Shown here: positions 1-5,697 of the stretch, in pieces
How the letters are laid out: every line of letters starts with the position of its first letter
Numbering within the stretch: the stretch's first letter is position 1
Assembly: GCA_903874575.1 (NCBI GenBank)
Contig: CAIQSZ010000247.1
Coordinates: 1 to 10,236, forward strand
Direction: 5' to 3'
DNA: 10,236 nt
Source of the DNA: an uncultured Elusimicrobia bacterium
GTDB taxonomy: Bacteria > Elusimicrobiota > Elusimicrobia > UBA1565 > UBA9628
Made by a program: the position numbers and the translations under genes
The notes under the pieces: model-generated
Database searches by the model: none
What the model saw: only the letters and a program-made list of their open reading frames with translations
Told to the model about the DNA's origin: nothing

Positions 1-378
1 CTCCACGTTGAAGGCAAGCAGGCCCGCGCGCAGTCCCGCGGCCATCTCTTCCTCGGTCTTGCCCACGCCCGAGAAGACGACCTTCGAGGGGTCAAAACCG
101 GCCCGCAGGGCGCGGCTCAGCTCCCCGCGCGAAACGATGTCGGCTCCCGCCCCCGCGCGCGCCAGGACGCGGCACACGGCGCGGTTTGAGTTGGCCTTGA
201 GCGCATAGCAGACGACGGGGACGCGCCTCGTGAAAGCCCCCCGCAGGGCCTCCAGCCGGGCGCGCACGACGCCCGCCGAGTACGCGTACAGCGGCGTGCC
301 GAAGCGGCGGGCGAGCGCCTGCGCGGAAACGCCCTCGATCCCGAGCATTCCGCCGCGCGACGAAATCGGGCCCGTCAC
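1..378 (-). CDS. lysA: Diaminopimelate decarboxylase, N-terminal part (cut by left window edge)
   Basis: LysA is the PLP enzyme that decarboxylates meso-diaminopimelate to L-lysine, the last step of the DAP route in the cytoplasm. Only the first 126 codons are present; the rest lies beyond position 1. Reading from 378 down, the sequence shows the PLP-lysine motif YALKANSN (about residues 59-66), then GADIVSRGEL and FSGVGKTEEEM, the usual order in the alanine-racemase-like barrel of fold-type III decarboxylases. The wording of these blocks fits LysA better than ornithine or arginine decarboxylases, but the C-terminal substrate motifs are not visible. The start is taken as GTG at 378, which forms a GTGA overlap with the stop of the upstream TPR gene. 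No strong Shine-Dalgarno precedes it, so an in-frame ATG at 348 is the alternative. Its operon partners (murB, pgeF) also deal with peptidoglycan, for which DAP and lysine are relevant metabolites. Confidence 0.9.
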   Translation of the reverse strand, partial: MTGPISSRGGMLGIEGVSAQALARRFGTPLYAYSAGVVRARLEALRGAFTRRVPVVCYALKANSNRAVCRVLARAGAGADIVSRGELSRALRAGFDPSKVVFSGVGKTEEEMAAGLRAGLLAFNVE

Positions 379-1328
379 TTCTTTGCCGCCTTGCCGGACC
401 GCCGGGCGACCTCGCGCAAGGCGGACTGCGCCTTGGGGTCCTTCGGAGTCAGCTTCAGAACCGCCTCCCACGCCGCCTTGGCCTCATCCCAGCGCGCGAG
501 CTTCTGCAAGGCCATCGCCTGGCCGGTGTACACGCGCTCGTCGGGAATGCCCGCGAGCGCGCCCGACGAGATCGCGCAGGCGGCGAAATGATCCGACGCC
601 TCCTCGTAGCGCGAAGCTTCGAGCGCGACCTGGCCCAGGTAGAACTCCGCGCGCCGCGCGAAGTCGCCGCCGAAGGTCTTGAGCTGCGCGAAGGACGCGG
701 CCGAACGGTCCATCTGCTTGGCGCCCCACAGACTCAGGCCCAGGTTCTCCTCGACCAACGGATCGGTCGGGTTGGTGAACTTGAGACGCTCATAATCCTT
801 GACCGCCTCCGCGAACAGCCCCATGCGATACTTGAGCTTCGCCGCGAGCAGACGGACTTCCTTATCGTCGGGATAATGACGCAGGAAGCGCTGATACTCG
901 GTCAGCGCGAACGGGAACAGCCCTTCCTCTTGGTACATGATGCCGAGGCAGTAGAAGATGCGCGGGTCCAGGGCTCCCAGGTCGCGGGCCTCCTCCAAGT
1001 CCGAGATGGCCTCGACGTACGCGTCCTTGCCCTTCTGGAACTGCAAAGTCCCCAGCTGGACGAGGGCCGAGATATCCTGAGGATTCTCCCGCAGACGCTC
1101 CTGCTCCGCGGCGATCTGCGTGTTCAGCTGCGGCGGAGGAGGGAAGTCCGCGCCCCGTCGCGGCAAGGGCTTGTCTCGCAGCAGGAACCACAACGCGCCG
1201 AACAGGACGACGATGGCCGCCCCCGCGGCCCAGGAGAGGGTCCGCGCGTTCATCCACGCCCGGCCGCCCGCCGGAGACGAGCGGACCGATCCGACTCTCG
1301 GCTCGGGGGCCGCGTGACCGCTCGTCAC
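375..1328 (-). CDS. Membrane-anchored tetratricopeptide repeat (TPR) protein, function unknown
   Basis: This encodes about 317 residues from the GTG start, or 292 from an internal ATG at 1253. A single hydrophobic segment (residues 5-25 counted from the ATG, rich in A, V, L, W) is followed by RDK and RR. That suggests one membrane anchor; with the GTG start an Arg-containing N-terminal tail precedes it. A Pro-rich linker (PPPPQ, about 38-42 from the ATG) leads into five or six degenerate TPR units to about residue 275, with typical pairs such as YCLGIMYQEEG, YRMGLFAEAV and ALQKLARWDEAKAAWEAVL. The C-terminus is basic (RRSGKAAKK). The GTG at 1328 overlaps the rpsA stop as GTGA and has a GGAG eight bases upstream. 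The ATG at 1253 lacks a good Shine-Dalgarno. TPR proteins usually act as protein-binding scaffolds, so a specific partner cannot be named. It overlaps lysA by 4 nt. The family call is firm; the role is unknown. Confidence 0.85.
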   Translation of the reverse strand: MTSGHAAPEPRVGSVRSSPAGGRAWMNARTLSWAAGAAIVVLFGALWFLLRDKPLPRRGADFPPPPQLNTQIAAEQERLRENPQDISALVQLGTLQFQKGKDAYVEAISDLEEARDLGALDPRIFYCLGIMYQEEGLFPFALTEYQRFLRHYPDDKEVRLLAAKLKYRMGLFAEAVKDYERLKFTNPTDPLVEENLGLSLWGAKQMDRSAASFAQLKTFGGDFARRAEFYLGQVALEASRYEEASDHFAACAISSGALAGIPDERVYTGQAMALQKLARWDEAKAAWEAVLKLTPKDPKAQSALREVARRSGKAAKK

Positions 1329-2536
1329 CCCTCCTTCTCCGGCGAAAGGAGCTGGCCCAGCGTCAGCGGCGGCGGCGCCTTCATGTACTGCGCGACGCGC
1401 TTGCGGTCGTGGATCTCGGAATACTTGAGCGTCGACGCGCGTAATTCGATGGTCGTGAAGTCCACTCCCAGCACGATCGCCTTGATCGGGTCGCCGATCT
1501 TGTAGACGATGTCCGTGTCGCACTCCTGCGCGGACACGAACGCGTTCGTTTTCGCGTCCACGGAGAAGCGCACGCCGTGCGCGCCGACCTCGAGGATCTT
1601 GCCGTTGACGACCGACTTGGGGGCGAAACGCTTCTTCAGCGCATCGGCTGGATTCGACTGGAGCTGCTTGATGCCCAGGTACAGCGGGTCTCCCTCCTTC
1701 TCGGGCTTGGACAGCACCTTGACCTTCAGCTTCTGTCCGCGCTCGAACGCCGCGGGGTCCGCCTTGCCCCACGCCATGTCGGCGGGACGCACGGTGCCCT
1801 CCAGTCCGCCGATGTCGATGAGCAGACCCTCGGCCGACGAGCGCACGATGCGGCCGATGCGCACCTCTCCGGGCCGCAGCTCGGAGACGATCTTCACCTT
1901 GCGCTTGCCGGCCTCCTCCTCGAGGACCGCCTTGCGCGACAGCACCAGCTGCCGCTTGGACGGGTTGACCTCGATGACGTAGCAGCGCACGCCGGTGGCG
2001 AGCATCTTCTTCGGGTCGCGCACGGGCCGCAGGTCCGCCAGCGACGCCGGGAGGAACGCCTGGACGCCCTGGACGTCAACCAGGAAGCCGCCCTTGACCG
2101 AGGAGGTCACGGTCCCGCGCACGCGCTGCTTCTCCGCGTGGGCCTTCACCGCCATCTCCCAGCCCAGATCGGTCTTCGCCTTGGTGTGCGACAGAATGAC
2201 TTGGCCGGTCTTGCTGCGGCCGCCGACCTTGATCACGGGCACGCGCTGGCCGGGGGCCGGCGCGGCGGCCTTCGGAGCCGCCAGGTCGCCGACGAACTCC
2301 GCCAGCGGGACGAGGCCTTCGTTCTTTTCGCCCACGTCCACGAGAACCGAGTCCTTGGTGACGGCGATGACCTTCACCCAGGCGACCTTGCGGCCCGCCA
2401 GTTTTTCGGCGGTGGCGGCCTGCTGGGCGAGCAGGGCCTCCATCGTTTCGCCGCCCTCGACGGCCGCGTCGGAACCCTCCTCGGAGGTCGCGCTCTCCCA
2501 GGCTTCCGGGTTCAACTCAAGCTTCTGCTGCTCCAT
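1325..2536 (-). CDS. rpsA: Small-subunit ribosomal protein S1 (four S1 domains)
   Basis: S1 binds single-stranded mRNA on the 30S subunit and helps recruit and unfold messages for initiation. The 403-residue protein has an acidic N-terminal tail (about 1-45) and then four S1/OB-fold repeats at roughly 47-119, 135-203, 222-292 and 306-370. The repeats show the expected signatures, for example VLVDVGEKNEGLVP, GGFLVDVQGVQAFLP, GTVRPADMAW and LYLGIKQL. E. coli S1 has six repeats, so this is a shorter four-domain type like those of many other phyla. A Pro-rich tail ends the protein. The ATG at 2536 is chosen because a strong GGAGGA lies 7 nt upstream; an in-frame TTG at 2551 would sit immediately upstream of that site and is rejected. 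The position behind cmk is a widely conserved arrangement. The fourth repeat is the most divergent. A generic S1-domain RNA-binding protein is the alternative, but context makes rpsA likely. Confidence 0.92.
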   Translation of the reverse strand: MEQQKLELNPEAWESATSEEGSDAAVEGGETMEALLAQQAATAEKLAGRKVAWVKVIAVTKDSVLVDVGEKNEGLVPLAEFVGDLAAPKAAAPAPGQRVPVIKVGGRSKTGQVILSHTKAKTDLGWEMAVKAHAEKQRVRGTVTSSVKGGFLVDVQGVQAFLPASLADLRPVRDPKKMLATGVRCYVIEVNPSKRQLVLSRKAVLEEEAGKRKVKIVSELRPGEVRIGRIVRSSAEGLLIDIGGLEGTVRPADMAWGKADPAAFERGQKLKVKVLSKPEKEGDPLYLGIKQLQSNPADALKKRFAPKSVVNGKILEVGAHGVRFSVDAKTNAFVSAQECDTDIVYKIGDPIKAIVLGVDFTTIELRASTLKYSEIHDRKRVAQYMKAPPPLTLGQLLSPEKEG

Positions 2537-2580
2537 GATCACTTCCTCCAATGTCCGTTCAAACGGTCCTCGACGTCAGT
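2537..2580 (-). promoter_or_regulatory. Untranslated leader between plsC and rpsA
   Basis: This 44-nt spacer is the only clear untranslated gap between neighbouring genes in the window. Apart from the Shine-Dalgarno site it holds a short imperfect inverted repeat at 2553-2568 (arms CCGT/ACGG around a 4-nt loop, plus an outer G-C pair across one mismatch) and a GACGTC palindrome at 2572-2577. No convincing -35/-10 pair or U-tract is visible, so I see neither a clear promoter nor a terminator. A role in separate control of S1 synthesis is possible but is inference. Confidence 0.35.
2544..2549 (-). promoter_or_regulatory. Strong Shine-Dalgarno site fixing the rpsA start
   Basis: The minus strand reads GGAGGA here, 7 nt before the ATG at 2536. 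It selects this ATG over the upstream in-frame TTG at 2551. It is one of the strongest ribosome binding sites in the window, which fits a highly expressed ribosomal gene. Confidence 0.8.
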
Positions 2581-3168
2581 TCACAGCGAATAGATCGCGT
2601 CCATCACGGCCCTCGCGAACGAGGATGCGGCCTCGCGTCCCGCGGGCGGCGGCGGCAAAGGCGAGCCGAACCTGACCTCCAGCGGGAACGCGCGCGGGAA
2701 ATCTCCCGTCCCCACCAAGCGCGCCGGCAGGACCTTGGCGCCCGACTTCGCGGCCAGAAAAGAGACTCCCGGCCTCGGCTCGCGCCGTTCGCCCTTCCTC
2801 ACGCGCGTGCCCTCGGGAGACATCGCGACGGCGCCGTTTTTTTCCAACAGCGCCAGCGCCGCGCGCATCGCCCCATGGTCCGCCGAAGCCCGCTCCAGCG
2901 CGATCACGCCGATCCGCCGGAGAAACCATCCCACCAAGGGGTTCGCAAACAATTCCTTCTTCGCGAGAAAACACGGGCGCCGGGCCGGCGAGATCGCCGC
3001 GCCGACCAGCGGCCCGTCGAGCAGGCTCGAGTGATTGAACGCCACGATCAGAGGGCCGGACCGCGGCACCGACTCCAGGCCCGTCACCTTGACGCCCCAT
3101 ACGCAGCCCAAGGCCCGGAGCACGCAGGTCTCGCTGAAGCGCCGGACCGAGGAATCGAAGTCGCTCAT
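2581..3168 (-). CDS. plsC: PlsC-like 1-acyl-sn-glycerol-3-phosphate acyltransferase
   Basis: The 195-residue protein carries the lysophospholipid acyltransferase signature blocks. These are motif I NHSSLLD (H46 and D51, the catalytic HX4D), the KKELF...RRIGVIALER block (about 70-93, motif II), motif III EGTR (119-122) and a motif-IV-like VLPARLVGTGDFP (146-158). Family members transfer an acyl chain to the sn-2 position of lysophosphatidic acid, making phosphatidic acid at the inner membrane face. It is at the short end of the family and has no obvious long transmembrane helix, so membrane contact is probably peripheral or through the N-terminal helix. The ATG at 3168 overlaps the cmk stop in ATGA, with AAGGA 6 nt upstream. 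A plsC between cmk and rpsA recurs in several bacterial groups (recalled). The exact acyl acceptor cannot be read from sequence. Confidence 0.88.
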   Translation of the reverse strand: MSDFDSSVRRFSETCVLRALGCVWGVKVTGLESVPRSGPLIVAFNHSSLLDGPLVGAAISPARRPCFLAKKELFANPLVGWFLRRIGVIALERASADHGAMRAALALLEKNGAVAMSPEGTRVRKGERREPRPGVSFLAAKSGAKVLPARLVGTGDFPRAFPLEVRFGSPLPPPPAGREAASSFARAVMDAIYSL

Positions 3169-3845
3169 CGCGCATCCTTCTTCCCCCGGCGGACGCGGCG
3201 CAGGATGCTCTCGGCGACCTCGTGCATCGTCATCCGCGTCGAGTCGATGATCATCGCGTCCGACGCCCGCTTCAACGGATTGATCTCGCGCTTGATGTCG
3301 TTGAGATCGCGCTTGAGGATGGCGGCGAGGATGGCGTTGCGGTCGACGTCCTGCCCCGCGGCCTTGAGCTGGCGGTGGCGGCGCGTGGCGCGCTCCTCGG
3401 GGCTGGCGTCCAGGTAGATCTTCACGTCGGCGTCCGGAAAGACGTGCGTCGTGATGTCGCGGCCTTCCATGACGATGGCGCCTTCCTCGCCCAACTCGCG
3501 CTGCAGCTTGGAGAGGAACTTGCGCACGCCCGGGTTCTCGGCGACCCGGGACGAGTTCACGCTGACGCGCTCCTCGCGGATCTGGCCGGTGACGGGAACG
3601 CCGTCCAGGAAGGTCTTCAGCGTGATGCCGCCCTCCTCGACCGGCTTGAACTCCCAGGCCAAGCGCTTGGCCAGCGCGACCACGGCTCCATGGTCGTCCA
3701 GGTCCACGGACTCCTCGAGCGCGCGCCAGGTGAGCGCGCGGTACATCTCGCCGGTGTTGATGAACTTGTAGCCGAGCGCCTTGGCCACCAAGCCGCCGAC
3801 CGTGGACTTGCCCACGCCCGCGGGCCCGTCCATCGCGATGATCAT
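3165..3845 (-). CDS. cmk: Cytidylate kinase (CMP/dCMP kinase)
   Basis: Cmk phosphorylates CMP and dCMP with ATP, recycling CMP from RNA turnover and phospholipid synthesis. The product is 226 residues, essentially the length of the E. coli enzyme. It has the P-loop GPAGVGKS (7-14), the acceptor-site block NTGEMYR (30-36), MEGRDITTHVFPDAD (126-140) with the conserved Arg-Asp pair, and the lid/late block with RD (179-180), NPLK and DST (201-203). In many homologues the acceptor block begins with Asp (D-T/S-G-A-M/I-Y-R); here it is Asn. The ATG at 3845 places the P-loop at the usual distance from the N-terminus. A GTG at 3866 that would overlap the hisC stop as GTGA is a possible alternative adding seven residues; neither has a strong Shine-Dalgarno. 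The gene overlaps plsC by 4 nt. Confidence 0.95.
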   Translation of the reverse strand: MIIAMDGPAGVGKSTVGGLVAKALGYKFINTGEMYRALTWRALEESVDLDDHGAVVALAKRLAWEFKPVEEGGITLKTFLDGVPVTGQIREERVSVNSSRVAENPGVRKFLSKLQRELGEEGAIVMEGRDITTHVFPDADVKIYLDASPEERATRRHRQLKAAGQDVDRNAILAAILKRDLNDIKREINPLKRASDAMIIDSTRMTMHEVAESILRRVRRGKKDAR

Positions 3846-3862
3846 GCCGCGGCGCCGTCCGG

Positions 3863-4981
3863 TCACGCGGCCGCCGACGCGCGCGACAGGACTTCGCCGA
3901 GCGCCTTGATCAGGATTTTGTTCTGCGCGGGCGTTCCGATGGACACGCGCACGTGGCCGGGCAGGCCGTACTCGTCGAGCGGACGGATGATGACGCCTTG
4001 GCGCAGGAGGGCCTTGAACAGCGTCCGCCCCGGAATCGGGGAGCGCGCGAAGAGGAAGTTCGTCGCCGACTCGCCGATCCCGAAACCCAGCCCGCTCATC
4101 GCCTGCGCGACGCGAGCCCGCTGGACCCCGTTGAGGGCGACGCCGCGCCGGACGAACGCCGCGTCCTTGAGCGCCTCGACGCAGGCCGCCTGGCCGGGAA
4201 GGTTCACGTTGAACGGCATGCGGATGCGGTCCAGCCAACCGACCAGCTCCGCGTCGGCGACGCCGTAGCCCACGCGCAGGCCGGCCAAGCCGTACGCCTT
4301 CGAGAAGGTGCGGATCACGACCAGGTTCGGATGCGCGCGGACCAGGCCGGGGAGGGTCTTGGGATAGTCGGCGAGGGCCTGCGCGTACTGAACGTACGCC
4401 TCGTCCAGGACGATCAACGCGGTCTTGGGCACCGCGGACAGCAGGCCCTCGAACTCCTCCCGCGTGTTGTAGGTCCCCGTCGGGTTGTTGGGGTTGGCGA
4501 TGAAAATCATCTTGGTGCGCGGACTGGCGGCCTTCGCCATCAATTCCAGATCGTGGGTCCAATCCGTCATCGGGACTTCGATGACGCGCGCGCCGCGCAT
4601 GGACGCCTGCTGCTTGAAGCGGATGAACGAGAACTGGGACACCACCACCTCGTCCTCGACGTCCAGGAACGACTCGCAGAGCAGCCGGATGATCTCGTCG
4701 GAGCCGTTGCCCACGATGACCGACTCGGGCTCGACCCCGTGGAAGCGCCCCAGCGCGGCGCGCAGCTCGGGGCTGGAGCCCTCGGGGTAAAGCGCGTTGG
4801 ACCTCTCCGCCTTGCGGTACGCGGCCAGCGCGCGCGGCGAAGGCCCCAAGGGATTTTCGTTGGAGGCCAGCTTCACCACGGACTTCAAGCCCAGTTCGCG
4901 CTGGACGGACGCGATGGACTTGCCCGGCTGATACGGGAACAAATCTCGCAACGCGCGGCGCGGCGACACGGAGAAGCTCAT
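3863..4981 (-). CDS. hisC: Histidinol-phosphate/aromatic aminotransferase (HisC family)
   Basis: This is a 372-residue fold-type I PLP aminotransferase. Visible motifs are the N-terminal KLASNENPLGPSP (37-49), GNGSDE (111-116), NPNNPTGT (163-170), DEAY (193-196), the Schiff-base lysine in TFSKAYGLAGLRVGY (K228) and VRVSIGT near the C-terminus. These match the HisC family, which converts imidazole-acetol phosphate and glutamate to histidinol phosphate in histidine synthesis. Close paralogues (HisC2 or aromatic aminotransferases) act on phenylpyruvate or hydroxyphenylpyruvate. The neighbouring cmk and rpsA resemble the hisC2-tyrA-aroA-cmk-rpsA order known elsewhere, so an aromatic role is possible. 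No other histidine gene is in the window. The ATG at 4981 overlaps the pgeF stop as ATGA; a longer frame upstream lies in pgeF and is rejected. Family assignment is firm, substrate is not. Confidence 0.92.
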   Translation of the reverse strand: MSFSVSPRRALRDLFPYQPGKSIASVQRELGLKSVVKLASNENPLGPSPRALAAYRKAERSNALYPEGSSPELRAALGRFHGVEPESVIVGNGSDEIIRLLCESFLDVEDEVVVSQFSFIRFKQQASMRGARVIEVPMTDWTHDLELMAKAASPRTKMIFIANPNNPTGTYNTREEFEGLLSAVPKTALIVLDEAYVQYAQALADYPKTLPGLVRAHPNLVVIRTFSKAYGLAGLRVGYGVADAELVGWLDRIRMPFNVNLPGQAACVEALKDAAFVRRGVALNGVQRARVAQAMSGLGFGIGESATNFLFARSPIPGRTLFKALLRQGVIIRPLDEYGLPGHVRVSIGTPAQNKILIKALGEVLSRASAAA

Positions 4982-5682
4982 GAGCCCAGAGACAGGAGCG
5001 CGAGAAGGCGCGCGTCCTGCTTGTCCCTCCTGAAGGAGAAGTAGTCCTCCGGATTCGAAATCGTGCACGGCGCGGCGACGGCCGCGTTCTCTTCGCTCAG
5101 GCCCGCCTCGACGAGCTGGCGGCGCGTGCTCGCGGCGAGGTCCAGATAGAGGGCGCCGTCGCGGCGGACGAAGGACGACGCCGGGAATTCCTTCTCCAAC
5201 TCGGCGCCGACTTTGTAGCAGCAGGGACCGGCGTGCGGGCCGACCGCCGCGGAAAGCCGCGACGCGGGAATGCCCAGGCGGTCGCGGAACGCCGCGACGG
5301 CCGCCGCGGCCATGCCCTTGGCGGTGCCGCGCCAGCCGGCGTGGAACACGCCCGCGGCCCGGCCGTCGTCGGACCAGAGGAACAAGGGCACGCAGTCGGC
5401 CGCGTACACGGCCGCCGCGGGGCCGGGCGTCGACAGGAGCCAGCCGTCGCCCTCCTTGCCCGCGTTCTCGGGCGCCGCGTCGAGGATGGCGGTGCCGTGA
5501 ACCTGCTTGAGGGTCAAGGGCTCGGACATGCCCAGCGAAGCGGCGGCGGCGGCGCGCCGTTCGGGCGATTTCATGTTGCCCGACCGCCGGGTCGTGAAGC
5601 CGTGCTTGAGGCCGAGCGCGGCCATCCGCGGCTCCGTGAGGAGCCCGGCGCTCTCGGTCCAGCCGGAAACCGCCGCGTGCAT
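4978..5682 (-). CDS. pgeF: Peptidoglycan-editing / purine nucleoside phosphorylase family protein (YfiH/PgeF, multicopper-laccase-like fold)
   Basis: PgeF-family proteins (Pfam Cu-oxidase_4; YfiH in E. coli) are linked to keeping serine out of the peptidoglycan stem peptide. Family members also show purine nucleoside phosphorylase or adenosine deaminase activity. The 234-residue product has the metal/active-site set LKQVHG (H62), AADCVPL (C97) and FHAGWRG (H114). It also has VGPHAGPCCYKV (148-158) and NPEDYFSFRRD near the end. The usual TGR after that last block is DAR here. The start is set at ATG 5682, because GAGGG at 5692-5696 lies 9 nt upstream. ATG 5691 in the same frame has that element directly abutting it and is the alternative. 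The gene starts just after the pilT stop and overlaps hisC by 4 nt. A place in a division/wall operon fits the peptidoglycan-editing role. Confidence 0.92.
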   Translation of the reverse strand: MHAAVSGWTESAGLLTEPRMAALGLKHGFTTRRSGNMKSPERRAAAAASLGMSEPLTLKQVHGTAILDAAPENAGKEGDGWLLSTPGPAAAVYAADCVPLFLWSDDGRAAGVFHAGWRGTAKGMAAAAVAAFRDRLGIPASRLSAAVGPHAGPCCYKVGAELEKEFPASSFVRRDGALYLDLAASTRRQLVEAGLSEENAAVAAPCTISNPEDYFSFRRDKQDARLLALLSLGS

Positions 5683-5691
5683 GGTCGTCAT

Positions 5692-5697
5692 CCCTCT
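5692..5697 (-). promoter_or_regulatory. Shine-Dalgarno site that decides the pgeF start
   Basis: The minus strand reads AGAGGG, overlapping the pilT TAG stop (5696-5698). It abuts the ATG at 5691 with no spacing but is 9 nt from the ATG at 5682, which favours the latter as the pgeF start. Confidence 0.5.

Noticed and set aside
588..1505. Long plus-strand frame opposite the TPR gene and the end of rpsA
   Set aside because: It shows no family motif and crosses two real genes on the other strand; best explained as a GC-driven shadow.
2537..2551. Upstream TTG start for rpsA adding five residues
   Set aside because: The extra codons include the strong GGAGGA site itself, which is correctly spaced for the ATG at 2536.
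2553..2568. Rho-independent terminator between plsC and rpsA
   Set aside because: The stem is only four pairs plus one beyond a mismatch and no U-tract follows on the minus strand.
3953..5044. 363-codon plus-strand frame opposite hisC
   Set aside because: Mirror frame of a convincing HisC; Arg/Asp/His/Gly-rich without domains or a ribosome site supporting expression.
4982..5068. N-terminal extension of hisC by 29 codons
   Set aside because: It falls inside pgeF in another frame, while ATG 4981 makes the ATGA overlap seen repeatedly in this operon and begins at the normal HisC N-terminus.
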